Shown: piece by piece, positions 1 to 8,909 of the stretch
How positions within the stretch are numbered: position 1 is the stretch's first letter
Layout of the letters: each line of letters opens with the position of its first letter
DNA from: Allocoprococcus comes
GTDB lineage: Bacteria > Bacillota > Clostridia > Lachnospirales > Lachnospiraceae
Direction of reading: 5' to 3'
Length of the DNA: 53,121 nucleotides
Assembly: GCF_013300725.1 (NCBI RefSeq)
Contig: NZ_JAAIMM010000026.1
Span: 1 to 53,121, forward strand
Notes under the pieces: model-generated
What the model was told of the DNA's origin: nothing
Databases searched by the model: none
The model's input: only the letters and a program-made list of their open reading frames with translations
Position numbers and translations under genes: made by a program

Positions 1-62
1 ACCTTTCGCATGAACGAATGGTCCTATTTCTTTTAGGGACTTATTTCACAGCCCCTTTTCTT

Positions 63-1172
63 TTACCAATCTGTATACAGATCTATATTTCCGGATCCAC
101 TTCCGGTATCATATACTTTTCCGGCGCCAAGTGACGTCTCTACAACTGTCCCTTTTGGGTAATCATCACTTGCCAAAACAATGTATCCATCGGCATCCCG
201 GATTGTTCCGTCACTTGCTATATGGCGTCCCGGGATTGCAAGCCCTCCTCCCGGAAGTACCTTCTGGGAATAGTAAGTCTCAGTGTGTCCATTATACCAG
301 ATCCTTCCCTTTGACGGGGTAAGACCGCCTGATGGGATCACATAGCCACCGCTTCCGGAATTGGAAGAATCGGAACTAGTATTATTCGATGAATTGTTGT
401 TGGAAGAATTATTATTGCCAGAAGAACTGTTATTACCGGAATTATTGCCCGCAGATGTATTACTTCCGTTGGAAGCTGACGCCTGCTTTGTCTCTTCCTG
501 TGCCTTTTTTGCCAGCTGCTCATCCGCTTTCCTCTGGACTTCCTCCTCCTGCTTTTTCTGTGCTGCACGTGCAGCCTCAAGCTGTGCATTTACCGTAGCA
601 AGATCGGTTGAAGTCTCTTCTGCCTTCGCCTGCAATTCGGCCTGTTCACTGTCAAGCTGACTTTGCAGGTCAAGCAGCTCCTGCTGCCTGCTTTTCAGTT
701 CGGCCTCCTGCTCTTCAATACCTTCCCGCACTTTCACCATATTCTCCAGCATATCCTTATCATACTTTGTAATATTCTGGATAAAGTCTACCCGGTTCAG
801 AAACTCTCCCATGCTTTTTGCTTCACACACCATAGAAAGCAGCGTATCCGAACCATTTTCATACATGTACTTAATGCGAGTCTTCATGTTTGCATACTGC
901 ATTTCCTCGTTGTTGCGGGAAATCTGAAGTGATGCTTCCAATCGGAATACTTCATTATTAGACTCTTCAATTTTCACTTCTGTCTCAGCAATTTCATTGC
1001 TGATCGTAACCAAATCCTGGTTGATCCCTTCCAACTGACTCTGTAGATTACTGGTCTTATCTTCGAGGCTGTCCACCTCTTCTGCATGTACCGACATCCC
1101 CGACAGCGCGATACCGAATGCACAGATTAATGAAAGTCCGCACTGTACGATTCGTTTTTTCTGCATTTTCAT
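63..1172 (-). CDS. secreted coiled-coil cell-wall protein (PcsB/CwlO-like N-terminus)
   Basis: Predicted exported protein of 369 aa. The start at 1172 (MKMQKKR) has AAAGGA eight bases upstream; a longer frame exists but has no ribosome site. Layout seen: a signal peptide (about 1-30, ending near VHA-E), a long charged coiled coil (about 35-230) like PcsB/CwlO hydrolase-associated proteins, a low-complexity Asn/Ser/Gly linker (about 235-280), and a compact C-terminal domain of about 75 aa ending in IDLYTDW. That C-terminus resembles the small beta-barrel/3D-like ends of clostridial wall proteins. I see no NlpC/P60 Cys-His catalytic set, so it may be a scaffold or activator of peptidoglycan hydrolysis rather than an enzyme. 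Role inferred from architecture only. Confidence 0.75.
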   Translation of the reverse strand: MKMQKKRIVQCGLSLICAFGIALSGMSVHAEEVDSLEDKTSNLQSQLEGINQDLVTISNEIAETEVKIEESNNEVFRLEASLQISRNNEEMQYANMKTRIKYMYENGSDTLLSMVCEAKSMGEFLNRVDFIQNITKYDKDMLENMVKVREGIEEQEAELKSRQQELLDLQSQLDSEQAELQAKAEETSTDLATVNAQLEAARAAQKKQEEEVQRKADEQLAKKAQEETKQASASNGSNTSAGNNSGNNSSSGNNNSSNNNSSNNTSSDSSNSGSGGYVIPSGGLTPSKGRIWYNGHTETYYSQKVLPGGGLAIPGRHIASDGTIRDADGYIVLASDDYPKGTVVETSLGAGKVYDTGSGSGNIDLYTDW

Positions 1173-1343
1173 AAATGTAATCCTTTCTTGAATGTTTTGG
1201 GGTAACACTAAGATAGTATATACTATTTTAATCAAAAGAACAACCTTCTATTTTCTGGAAAGGCCTGTACACAGCCATTTCTTCCCATTTTCAACATACA
1301 AAAAGCTTCTTCAGATGCCATTTTTCTCTAAGTGTATGACAGC

Positions 1344-1390
1344 AAAAAGGAGCAGGCTTTTTACTGATTTCAATCAGTTAAGCCTGCTCC
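1344..1390 (-). terminator. intrinsic terminator after the MMPL transporter
   Basis: The 11-bp arms GGAGCAGGCTT (1349-1359) and AAGCCTGCTCC (1380-1390) form a stem with a nested ACTGATT/AATCAGT loop stem. On the minus strand a run of five T follows. It lies 15 bases past the stop of the 1405-3507 gene. Confidence 0.85.
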
Positions 1391-1404
1391 CTTTTCAGCA
1401 GAAC

Positions 1405-3507
1405 CTATGCTGTCGGCTCTGCAACTGTTTTACTTTTATCTTTTTTCACTCTGTATCCGGCGGTTGTTCTGCAGATGACCGGATCAAAGATCAAGAACAT
1501 TGCCGGAAGGACAGTCAGTACTACGATCACACTGATGATCGCTCCTCTTGAAAGGAGTTCACAGATAGAACCGATCATATCAACCTGTGTATAACAAGTT
1601 ACACCAAATGTTGCTGCAAAGAAGCTCAGACCGCTTGTGATGATGGATGGCATACTGATTCTGTGTGCAATCGCAACAGATTCTTTCTTACTCTTGCCTT
1701 TCATACGTTCTTTCTGATATCTGGTCGTCATAAGGATCGCATAATCAACAGTTGCTCCCAGCTGGATTGCTCCGATAACGATACTTGCAACGAACGGAAG
1801 ACTCTTGCCCTGATAGAACGGAATCGCCATATTGATCGTAATCGCAAACTCGATAACTGAAACCAGAATGATCGGGAGCGAGATAGATTTAAATATAAGT
1901 AAAATGATGATAAAGATTGCTGCGATTGAAATAACGTTAACCCTTGTCAGATCGATATCTGTTACATCCTGCAGGTCTTTCATCAGTGGCGCTTCACCGA
2001 TTACCATTCCTGACTTGTCATAGGATTTTACAATCTTATCAATCTGTTTGATCTGTCTGTTGACCTGCGGAGTTGCAGACTCATACTTGGTACATACAAA
2101 CATCAGCTCAGTATCCTTACCCTGAAGCATACTCTTTACATCATCCGGGATCATCGATTCCGGAATAGAAGATCCAACGATGGAGTTAAGTCCAAGTGTC
2201 CATTTTACACCTTTGACATCATCAATTTCACTCATCATTGCCTTTTTCTCTTTGGCATCCATGTCTTTGTCTATCATAACGATATGCATTGTACTCATAT
2301 CAAAATCATCTTTCAGTTCACTGTTTGCCACATTTGATGGAAGTGACTGTGGAAGCGACTGTGCGATATTGTAATAAATTTTTGTATGATTATTGCCATA
2401 AATAGCAGGAATAAGCAAGATCAGGAAAGCTAGGATCCATACTTTGTAATGCTTGGTAATAAATGCCGAAGCCTTATCCATGCTCTTGATCAGCGGTTTA
2501 TGCTTGGTCTTTTCAATCGGTTTATCAAAGATAAGAATCATTGCCGGAAGGATTGTTACACAGCAAAGCACTCCAATGATAACACCTTTTGCCATAACAA
2601 TACCAAGATCACGACCAAGTGCAAATGTCATAACACAAAGAGCTACAAATCCTGCTACTGTTGTGACAGAACTTCCTACAATGGATTTGAATGTATTAGA
2701 AATCGCGTGTCCCATCGCACGGTTCTTATCTCCCGGGAAACGGCGCTTGTTCTCTTCGTAGCTATTCAGCAGGAAAATGGAGTAATCCATCGTGACACCC
2801 AGCTGCAATACTGCCGTCAGCGCTTTTGTAATATAACAGATCTCGCCAAGGAAAATGTTACTTCCCAGATTATATACAATCGCTGCACCTATACTGATCA
2901 GGAAAAAAATCGGTACCAGGAAGGATTCTCCGGTAATTTCAAGCACCAGGAAAGAAAGAATTGCCGCAATTACAACATAAATCGGAACTTCTTTCATTGC
3001 TACATTCTTGATATCGGCTACAACGCCTGTCATACCTGCAATAAAACACTGTTTGCTGGCAATCTTACGCATCTCACCGACTGCATTCATTGCTTCGTCA
3101 GATGAAGTCGTATTGTCAAATAATGCGAGCATCAGTGTCGCATCTCCGTTGTAGAAGGCTTTTCTCAGATCGGATGGAATCATCTCTACCGGCAGTGAAA
3201 GATCTGCCACATCACCATACCATAATACTTTTTCGACATGATCAACCTTATTAAACTGGTCTGCCAGCTTCTGGATATCTTTCATGTCCGTATCCTCTAC
3301 AACTACCATGGCGAATGCACCCATACCATATTCATCCACCATAACGTCCTGTCCTTCTACCGTTTCCAGTGATTCCGGAAGGTAACTGAGCAAGTCGTAG
3401 TTAATTCTTGTCTTCGCCATTCCAATAAATGACGGAATCAAAAGCAGTACCCCCAGTAACAAAATTATAAATCTGTGTTTTGCTATCCATTTTCCTACTT
3501 TGACCAC
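1405..3507 (-). CDS. MMPL/RND-superfamily transporter
   Basis: Large inner-membrane transporter of about 700 aa with the RND/MMPL duplicated layout: one TM helix near residue 15-30, an extracytoplasmic domain, five or six TM helices (about 170-340), then the same pattern repeated from about residue 355. The conserved TMDYSIFLL and ATVDYAILM motifs mark TM4 of each half, the probable proton-relay region. Family members export lipids, surfactants or drugs by proton antiport; the substrate is unknown here. A GTG start at 3507 is chosen because GGGAG lies nine bases upstream; the ATG at 3516 touches that GGGAG and would be too close. Flanked by terminators, so probably monocistronic. Confidence 0.85.
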   Translation of the reverse strand: MVKVGKWIAKHRFIILLLGVLLLIPSFIGMAKTRINYDLLSYLPESLETVEGQDVMVDEYGMGAFAMVVVEDTDMKDIQKLADQFNKVDHVEKVLWYGDVADLSLPVEMIPSDLRKAFYNGDATLMLALFDNTTSSDEAMNAVGEMRKIASKQCFIAGMTGVVADIKNVAMKEVPIYVVIAAILSFLVLEITGESFLVPIFFLISIGAAIVYNLGSNIFLGEICYITKALTAVLQLGVTMDYSIFLLNSYEENKRRFPGDKNRAMGHAISNTFKSIVGSSVTTVAGFVALCVMTFALGRDLGIVMAKGVIIGVLCCVTILPAMILIFDKPIEKTKHKPLIKSMDKASAFITKHYKVWILAFLILLIPAIYGNNHTKIYYNIAQSLPQSLPSNVANSELKDDFDMSTMHIVMIDKDMDAKEKKAMMSEIDDVKGVKWTLGLNSIVGSSIPESMIPDDVKSMLQGKDTELMFVCTKYESATPQVNRQIKQIDKIVKSYDKSGMVIGEAPLMKDLQDVTDIDLTRVNVISIAAIFIIILLIFKSISLPIILVSVIEFAITINMAIPFYQGKSLPFVASIVIGAIQLGATVDYAILMTTRYQKERMKGKSKKESVAIAHRISMPSIITSGLSFFAATFGVTCYTQVDMIGSICELLSRGAIISVIVVLTVLPAMFLIFDPVICRTTAGYRVKKDKSKTVAEPTA

Positions 3508-3690
3508 AATAATCATCTCCCTGTCTTTACATTTTTATTCTATAGAATATTATACAAAAAAATGACTGATGGTCAACATTAAATACTCACAATAATTTCA
3601 TGATTAAAAAATGAATTTTGGTCATTTTTCAAAGAACATAAACTACCCAAAAGCTGCTACTGGCATTTTTTCTTGTATGCCAACATACTA

Positions 3691-3731
3691 AAAAGGGTGT
3701 TTCTCTGTAATATACCAGAAAAACACCCTTT
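3691..3731 (-). terminator. intrinsic terminator after yajC
   Basis: The arms AAAGGGTGTTT (3692-3702) and AAACACCCTTT (3721-3731) pair, with a T-rich tail on the minus strand. It ends the DUF5058/M20/yajC transcription unit. The rest of 3517-3742 is AT-rich; I see no gene there. Confidence 0.8.
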
Positions 3732-3742
3732 GCTCTTAGCTC

Positions 3743-4009
3743 TTATTTACGAATCGTAGATACAGAATAGACCAGAATTTTCATACAGATTTCTTTTTCC
3801 GGATCAATCTCTACTGTAAGGATTTCACCATCCCGCTCTTTTACTGTTGCGATAATCCCTCCCATTGTAAGAATCTCATCTCCAACCTTGATCGAATCAT
3901 GGAGTTCCTGCATTTTTTTATTCTTTTTCTTTCCCGGAACTACCATCATAAAATAGATCACTACAAACAATAGTACCGCATACAATAAAATCATCATCTG
4001 TGCATTCAT
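3743..4009 (-). CDS. yajC: preprotein translocase accessory subunit YajC
   Basis: 88 aa, normal for YajC. One N-terminal TM helix (about 5-25, ending FMMVVPGKKK) is followed by a small cytoplasmic domain with the family signature around VGDEILTMGGI (about 43-53). YajC associates with SecDF/SecYEG in protein export. AGGA lies seven bases before the ATG. It begins only 31 bp after the M20 hydrolase gene, so it is probably co-transcribed with it; secD/secF are not adjacent. Confidence 0.9.
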   Translation of the reverse strand: MNAQMMILLYAVLLFVVIYFMMVVPGKKKNKKMQELHDSIKVGDEILTMGGIIATVKERDGEILTVEIDPEKEICMKILVYSVSTIRK

Positions 4010-4040
4010 ACTCTTATCCTGCCTTTTTTGTTTTATTATA

Positions 4041-5222
4041 CTACTTCAGATAAGCTTCTACAATCTTTACAAACATTGCTGATCCTTTGTAGAGCACGTC
4101 TTCATCTACATTAAAGCGTGGATTATGATGAGGAACATCAGTATGCTTTACCGGATTAGAAGAACTAAGGAAGAAAAATGCTCCAGGTGCTTTCTGTAAG
4201 TAGTATGCAAAATCCTCTCCTGCCATATTTGGTGCCGGAACTTTACTTACAACATCCTCTTCACCTACAACTTCTTTTGCAGCTTCAGTTACAAGTGTTG
4301 CCATCTCGTCGTTATTGATTACCGGAGGTGCTCCCCAGTCCATCTCAACTTCTGCTGTTCCTCTGAATGTTGCTGCTGTACTCTTTGCAATCTCTTCAAT
4401 TCGTTTTGCAAGGTACTGTCTTATTGGCTCTTCCAGTGCACGGATCGTACCTTCGATTTCTACTTCACTTGGAATTGCATTATAAGCAACACCACCATGG
4501 AAGTAACCAATTGTTACAACTGCCGCTTTTACTGCGGAAACTTCACGTGCAATGATTTCCTGCAGGTTAATTACAATATGAGACGCCATTGTAATCGGGT
4601 CTGTTCCTTTTTCCGGAGTAGAGCCATGACAACCCGTTCCTTTTACATGGATCACAAATCTGTCAAATGACGCCATACAGCATCCAGGAGTAACAATTAC
4701 CTTTCCTGCCGGGATATCTTTGTTGATGATACTTCCGATATGCTGTCCAAATACAGCGTCTACACCATCCATTGCGCCATCTTTGATCATAATCTCTGCG
4801 CCTTTGGATAATTCTTCTGCCGTCTGGAACAAAAGCCTTACATTTCCTTTAATCTCTGCTTTGTGTGCATTCAAAACTTTTGCGGCTCCAAGAAGCATTG
4901 CAATATGGTTATCATGTCCACAGGCATGCATCAGACCTTCATGTTTAGACTTATAATCAACATCATTTGCCTCAGTAATCTTAAGTGCATCCATATCTGC
5001 ACGAAGTGCAACCGTCCTGCCTGGCTTTCCGCCTTTGATTTCTGCAATGATACTGCTGTCTGTACCCGAACATTTGTAAGGAATTCCAAGTTCATCCAGT
5101 TTATCTGTTACATATTTCTGCGTTTCCGGAAGATCAAGACCAAATTCCGGAATCTGATGCAGCTCTCTTCGCATTTTTACAAGTTCTCCCTGTAAACCTT
5201 CACATTCTTTCCACATACTCAT
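4041..5222 (-). CDS. M20 family metallo-amidohydrolase
   Basis: 393 aa, the usual length for the M20D group (hippurate/N-acyl-amino-acid/IAA-amino-acid hydrolases). Seen: the N-terminal RRELHQIPE motif, metal ligands and acid in ADMDAL (about 96-101), HACGHD (about 118-123), TAEE, and a late His in TDVPHHNPRF. This implies a two-metal cytosolic enzyme hydrolysing an amide-linked amino acid or short peptide. GAGGAAATAAAC precedes the ATG. It follows two membrane-protein genes in the same direction, suggesting that an imported acylated or peptide-like substrate is cleaved here. Exact substrate not predictable. Confidence 0.9.
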   Translation of the reverse strand: MSMWKECEGLQGELVKMRRELHQIPEFGLDLPETQKYVTDKLDELGIPYKCSGTDSSIIAEIKGGKPGRTVALRADMDALKITEANDVDYKSKHEGLMHACGHDNHIAMLLGAAKVLNAHKAEIKGNVRLLFQTAEELSKGAEIMIKDGAMDGVDAVFGQHIGSIINKDIPAGKVIVTPGCCMASFDRFVIHVKGTGCHGSTPEKGTDPITMASHIVINLQEIIAREVSAVKAAVVTIGYFHGGVAYNAIPSEVEIEGTIRALEEPIRQYLAKRIEEIAKSTAATFRGTAEVEMDWGAPPVINNDEMATLVTEAAKEVVGEEDVVSKVPAPNMAGEDFAYYLQKAPGAFFFLSSSNPVKHTDVPHHNPRFNVDEDVLYKGSAMFVKIVEAYLK

Positions 5223-5284
5223 GTTTATTTCCTCTTTTCTCTATGAGTCTTTTACTTTTTATTCATTTTCCCATTAAGCAGCTA

Positions 5285-5953
5285 CTATGCAGCTTTCTTT
5301 TCCTTTACATATAACAGTCTTGCAAATCCAAGGCTTCCGAATACAGATACAACGATAAGTACCCATGCCGGAGGAGCAATCGTAAATTTAAGGATAAGCG
5401 GAAGTCCCATGCCAAAGATGGCAACTTTAGGATATTTCAATGCATAGGTTCCAAAAGTTCCTCCGAAAATTGCACCTGCTGCATATTTTGTAAGAGCGGA
5501 TACAATAACATCTGGAAGTACGGATACAACTGCTGATCCTACTAAAACAGCTGCTGTTGTAGCAATCAGGTTTGTAATAATAGAACCACAGATTGCCATT
5601 GTAGAAGCCACCTCTGCCTGAAGCGTTCCTGGTTCACTCTCCGTCGTTTCAAGAGCCATTGTTGCACATGGAACTCGCATGTTACCGATATTTCCTGAAA
5701 GGAAACTCAAATATGTACCAGTAAGTCCAAGAGCCGCATAATAAGAAATTGGTTCTACAACATAGAATGCACCAAATGATAGTGCAACCATTCCCCATCC
5801 TGCAAGTACTACTTTCGGATCCGGCCAGCAGTTATAGGTGATACACAGCCAGATAACCGGTATAAATGATGTAAATGCTGCAAGCAGGTTTGTAGGGGTA
5901 CCGATTCTAATACTATTCTTTTTCCATTCTGACATTAATTCTTTATTTTCCAT
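5285..5953 (-). CDS. multi-pass membrane protein, partner of DUF5058 protein
   Basis: 222 aa with about six hydrophobic helices rich in Gly, Ala and Thr, an amphipathic N-terminus and a basic C-terminus (VKEKKAA). I do not recognise a named domain. The ATG at 5953 is chosen because AGGAGGG lies seven bases upstream; an ATG at 5959 would sit against that ribosome site. The site overlaps the end of the DUF5058 gene (stop at 5966), so the two proteins are translationally coupled and probably form one complex. Context (M20 hydrolase downstream, PucR regulator divergent) suggests one half of a two-subunit transporter; this is inference. Confidence 0.75.
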   Translation of the reverse strand: MENKELMSEWKKNSIRIGTPTNLLAAFTSFIPVIWLCITYNCWPDPKVVLAGWGMVALSFGAFYVVEPISYYAALGLTGTYLSFLSGNIGNMRVPCATMALETTESEPGTLQAEVASTMAICGSIITNLIATTAAVLVGSAVVSVLPDVIVSALTKYAAGAIFGGTFGTYALKYPKVAIFGMGLPLILKFTIAPPAWVLIVVSVFGSLGFARLLYVKEKKAA

Positions 5954-5965
5954 AATCATACCCTC

Positions 5966-6676
5966 CTATGCTCCAACTGCCATATCATAGATGATTGCAA
6001 ATAACATTCCGATGATCATTGCAATACCAAGATTGTACTCTCTGATCTTTGGAACTTTCTTTGCTACAAATTTTTCAAGGATTGCCATTCCGATAATACC
6101 ACCGGCAACGGCTGCTGCATTTCCCCATCCTTTACCAATTTCGTTAACATCCAGATAACCGAAGATACCAAGTGAACAGGCACCACTCATTACAACCAGC
6201 CATTTTGAATCGCCACCGCTCATCTTTGTTCTTAAGTTTTCAAGTGCAGGTGTAAAAAGACCTGTTACAACCAGCCATCCAGCTCCGTTGAGCGCCATTA
6301 CGAACCAGCTGACAGCCATAACTTTCAGTGTAAATCCAGCTCCTCCAAGCTCTGCGCCTGCCGCTTCAGCACCAAGCGTTGCTGCAGTAAGCTCTGTCGG
6401 TGCAGCACCAATGATAGAAAGTCTCTGCCATGCCATTGGGCCTCCGATCGAAGTCATAAGACCAACCATTACGATAAATACACCAAGCGCAGGTCCGATT
6501 GCGGAAATGAGACCGACTCTGAATGCTGTCTTCGGCACTGTTGCCGGAATGTTTGCCTTCACTGTCATTTTCTTTGCCATTCGGATATAAAGAACAGCTT
6601 GGACAAATGCAAGTGCTACCGTAATACCACAAAGTAAATACACGATCATTGAATTAGAAATCTCTACATAATCCAT
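5966..6676 (-). CDS. DUF5058 family membrane protein
   Basis: 236 aa with about six or seven TM helices. The family call is from overall pattern: N-terminal helix with YLLCGITVALAFVQA, then a Gly-rich core around IGPALGVF and SIGGPMAWQRL. AAGGAAGAG precedes the ATG. It is the first gene of an operon with the next membrane protein, the M20 hydrolase and possibly yajC, and diverges from the PucR-type regulator. The biochemical role of DUF5058 is unknown to me; the tight pairing suggests a secondary transporter or channel. Confidence 0.8.
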   Translation of the reverse strand: MDYVEISNSMIVYLLCGITVALAFVQAVLYIRMAKKMTVKANIPATVPKTAFRVGLISAIGPALGVFIVMVGLMTSIGGPMAWQRLSIIGAAPTELTAATLGAEAAGAELGGAGFTLKVMAVSWFVMALNGAGWLVVTGLFTPALENLRTKMSGGDSKWLVVMSGACSLGIFGYLDVNEIGKGWGNAAAVAGGIIGMAILEKFVAKKVPKIREYNLGIAMIIGMLFAIIYDMAVGA

Positions 6677-6736
6677 AAACTCTCTTCCTTTCTTCTCTCA
6701 TGTTCCTTTTTTGTTATCCAGTTTCTTCTTGTTGAT

Positions 6737-6792
6737 GATAAGTTTACAACTTAATAACTTTGCTTTCTATGTATATCATGTACAAACTTATC
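6737..6792. promoter_or_regulatory. inverted repeat in the DUF5058/pucR intergenic region
   Basis: Nine-base arms GATAAGTTT (6737-6745) and AAACTTATC (6784-6792) lie in the divergent promoter region nearest the DUF5058 operon. They could be a distant operator pair. Function inferred from position only. Confidence 0.4.
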
Positions 6793-6821
6793 GTGATTTT
6801 TTTATATTCAACATCATTTTT

Positions 6822-6870
6822 TTGTATTTGTGATATAATTATTTTATCAGTTTTTGTATTTGAGATACAA
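6822..6870. promoter_or_regulatory. tandem 17-bp operators and -10 box upstream of the PucR-type regulator
   Basis: Two copies of an imperfect palindrome, TTGTATTTGTGATATAA (6822-6838) and TTGTATTTGAGATACAA (6854-6870), have centres 32 bp apart, about three helical turns. A TATAAT at 6834-6839 overlaps the first copy and reads toward the regulator, suggesting autoregulation and joint control of the divergent operon. Confidence 0.65.
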
Positions 6871-6892
6871 TTTTATTACAAGGAGACTAAAA

Positions 6893-8506
6893 ATGACTGT
6901 CGAAGAACTATTACAGCTGCCAACCATTAAGGGATTAAAACTTATTTCCGGAAATCTCGGTGTACACAGAGAAATCTCCACAGTAACCGTCGTTGATACT
7001 CCGGATGGCTTCCAGTGGTTAAAAGGGAATGAAGTTGTGATTACAACGACCTATGCCCTGGAAAAGACGCCTAATGCTTTTCTTGATTTCATCAGTAAGC
7101 TGTTGTCAAGAAATATCAGTGCACTGATTGTCAAGTCGGACCGGTACATGAAAGTTATTCCGGAAAATGCCAAAAAACTTTGTGATGAAAAAGCTTTGCC
7201 CCTGATTTACTGTCCGGCGATCTACGCATTTGCCGACATTATAAATCCAACCCTGTCCGAAATTATATCCAAACAGGCGGAGCAGCTGAAAGAATCTTCC
7301 AAGATTCACGAGAGTTTTCTGGAACTGGCAATAAATGACCGCTCTATCCATCAAATCTTGCAGACACTGAGTACTCTGATCCAGGAACCGACTGCCTATG
7401 TTGATACTGTTTTCCACAAAGTATATTTTTCTGAAAATGTAAGCGAGGATAGTCTTTATCTGAAGGGATTATCATATGATATTATTTTAAATGAATACCG
7501 AGAGAAATATCAGTGTATCGACGTTGTCAATAAAGAGCAGAAATTTGGATATATTATGCTTCTTTCTGACCGGACATATCCGGATACTGACTCCAATATT
7601 TACAAAACAGCGATCGAATATGCCAGTATCGTAATTATCCTGCGTATGCAGATCCGAATCAGTAACCGGATGATCGAAGAAAAATATTACTCCTCCTTTG
7701 TAGGGGACCTGATGCTTAACAACGTCAAAACACGTGAAGAGATCAATACACGTGCCCATTTATACGGCTGGGATCTGGACGGCGGCGGATTTGTTGCGAT
7801 CATCGATATAAACAATATTAAAAAATATTATCTGCGTGATCTGGATACCGAGACAAATGAAAAGCTTCAAAAATACACAGACCGGATTTTTGATACTTCT
7901 ATTAAGTATATCAAGCAGGCATTCCCATCTACTATTTATTATTCACAGAGTGACTTTATTGCCTTTCTGATCACTGGAAAACTGCCTGTCAGCGCCCGCA
8001 AAACCCTTACAGATACATTCAGTCAAATCCAGCACAGTCTGCTGAACGCCGTTCCTTTTACTATTTCAATGGGAGTTGGAATGTATGTAGACGACATCAT
8101 CAATATTCACAACAGCTACCAGCAGGCAAAGCAGGTCATCCAGACGGTCTATCAGATTCAGCAATTTAACCGTCTGTTCTTTTATGATCAGATTGGAATC
8201 TATCGCTTATTATTTTCTATTTCATCCAATAACGAGGCGATTGAATTCTGCGATAAATATATAAAGCCTCTACAGCAATACGATGACCAGCATCATGCGA
8301 ACCTGATTGAAACACTACAGTCTATCATCAACTGTGGATGGAATTTAAAGCTGGCATCTGAAAAGCTTTTCTTACATTATAATTCTGTGAAATATCGGTT
8401 TCAGAAAATTTGTGATTTACTTGAAATTGATTTGAGAGATAATTCCAGACATACGGAAATAGAACTGGCTCTTAAGATTTATTTGATTCAGAAAAATCAA
8501 ATATAA
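6893..8506 (+). CDS. PucR family transcriptional regulator
   Basis: 537 aa. The N-terminal PucR ligand-sensing domain (about 1-125) opens with MTVEELLQLPTIKGLKLISG. A middle GGDEF-like/GAF-like region (about 270-420) follows, and the C-terminal HTH of the PucR/CdaR type lies in the last 60 aa (LKLASEKLFLHYNSVKYR). The start at 6893 has AGGAG upstream. PucR-type proteins activate purine, amino-acid or peptide catabolism genes. This one diverges from the DUF5058/M20 operon, which it probably controls through the 17-bp palindromes just upstream. Ligand unknown. Confidence 0.88.
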   Translation: MTVEELLQLPTIKGLKLISGNLGVHREISTVTVVDTPDGFQWLKGNEVVITTTYALEKTPNAFLDFISKLLSRNISALIVKSDRYMKVIPENAKKLCDEKALPLIYCPAIYAFADIINPTLSEIISKQAEQLKESSKIHESFLELAINDRSIHQILQTLSTLIQEPTAYVDTVFHKVYFSENVSEDSLYLKGLSYDIILNEYREKYQCIDVVNKEQKFGYIMLLSDRTYPDTDSNIYKTAIEYASIVIILRMQIRISNRMIEEKYYSSFVGDLMLNNVKTREEINTRAHLYGWDLDGGGFVAIIDINNIKKYYLRDLDTETNEKLQKYTDRIFDTSIKYIKQAFPSTIYYSQSDFIAFLITGKLPVSARKTLTDTFSQIQHSLLNAVPFTISMGVGMYVDDIINIHNSYQQAKQVIQTVYQIQQFNRLFFYDQIGIYRLLFSISSNNEAIEFCDKYIKPLQQYDDQHHANLIETLQSIINCGWNLKLASEKLFLHYNSVKYRFQKICDLLEIDLRDNSRHTEIELALKIYLIQKNQI

Positions 8507-8554
8507 AGTGGGATTTTTCGACTGAATCATTCAATCGAGGGCTTTCGCCTTATA

Positions 8555-8614
8555 AATAAGTAAAAAAATACAGGGAAGAATGCAAGCACTCTTCCCTGAT
8601 ATTATTTACTTATT
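8555..8614 (-). terminator. displaced native tuf terminator
   Basis: Core stem CAGGGAAGA (8571-8579)/TCTTCCCTG (8590-8598) is extended by AATAAGTAAA (8555-8564)/TTTACTTATT (8605-8614); the minus strand reads into TATTTTTTT. It lies 27 bp beyond a copy of the tuf 3' end (8641-8694), which is where a tuf terminator should be. It is now about 13 kb from tuf because two elements inserted between them. It may also stop the pucR transcript arriving from the left. Confidence 0.8.
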
Positions 8615-8640
8615 TGCACGGCTCAATTCAATCACGAATA

Positions 8641-8694
8641 TTATTCGATGATTGTAGCAACACGTCCTGATCCTACAGTACGTCCACCTTCACG
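8641..8694 (-). repeat. distal att site: 54-bp copy of the tuf 3' end
   Basis: Matches the last 17 codons plus stop of tuf (21851-21904) except one base, a GAA instead of GAG glutamate codon just before the stop. It sits next to the displaced native tuf terminator, so it marks the original chromosomal end of tuf and the outer boundary of element 1. Identity stops exactly after CACG at 8694. Confidence 0.92.
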
Positions 8695-8795
8695 ATACTT
8701 TAATCCCGTTTTACCTTATATTTTTTATGGTTTTCTCTCCAAAATACAGTGAAAAACGGCTGATTTGCACCATTTATTTTTATTTGCCTGATTTC

Positions 8796-8816
8796 TTGGC
8801 ACCGTTTTGGCACCGG
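8796..8816. repeat. probable integrase arm-type repeat, element 1
   Basis: GGCACC occurs twice with an 11-bp period inside a 21-bp stretch. Element 2 has the same arrangement with GTATCA at both of its ends (12561 and 21647). No right-end partner is visible in element 1. Confidence 0.45.
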
Positions 8817-8874
8817 AGAATACTCAAACTAATTCTCTTCTGTAGCTACCAGATGCTTCTCTGCCAACTTTATA

Positions 8875-8903
8875 TTGCACCGGTAGTTTTTAACTGTTAT
8901 AAT
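8875..8903 (+). promoter_or_regulatory. promoter of small toxin mRNA, element 1
   Basis: TTGCAC (8875-8880), 17-bp spacer, TATAAT (8898-8903). The same TTGCA(C/G)-17-TATAAT layout is found before the copy in element 2. Predicted start near 8910, leaving a 5' leader of about 108 nt. Confidence 0.75.
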
Positions 8904-8909
8904 CGAAAC

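Noticed and set aside
361-660. Open frames opposite the Asn/Ser-rich and coiled-coil parts of the first gene
   Set aside because: They arise from codon bias of the real gene on the other strand, have no ribosome sites and resemble no protein.
2449-3105. Long plus-strand frame within the MMPL transporter gene
   Set aside because: Composition (many Cys, His, Asn, Arg) is typical of an antisense shadow; no ribosome site or domain.
8641-8694. Possible tuf pseudogene fragment
   Set aside because: The match is only 54 bp, ends sharply, recurs at 12406 and flanks an integrase-bearing segment, so an attachment site explains it better.
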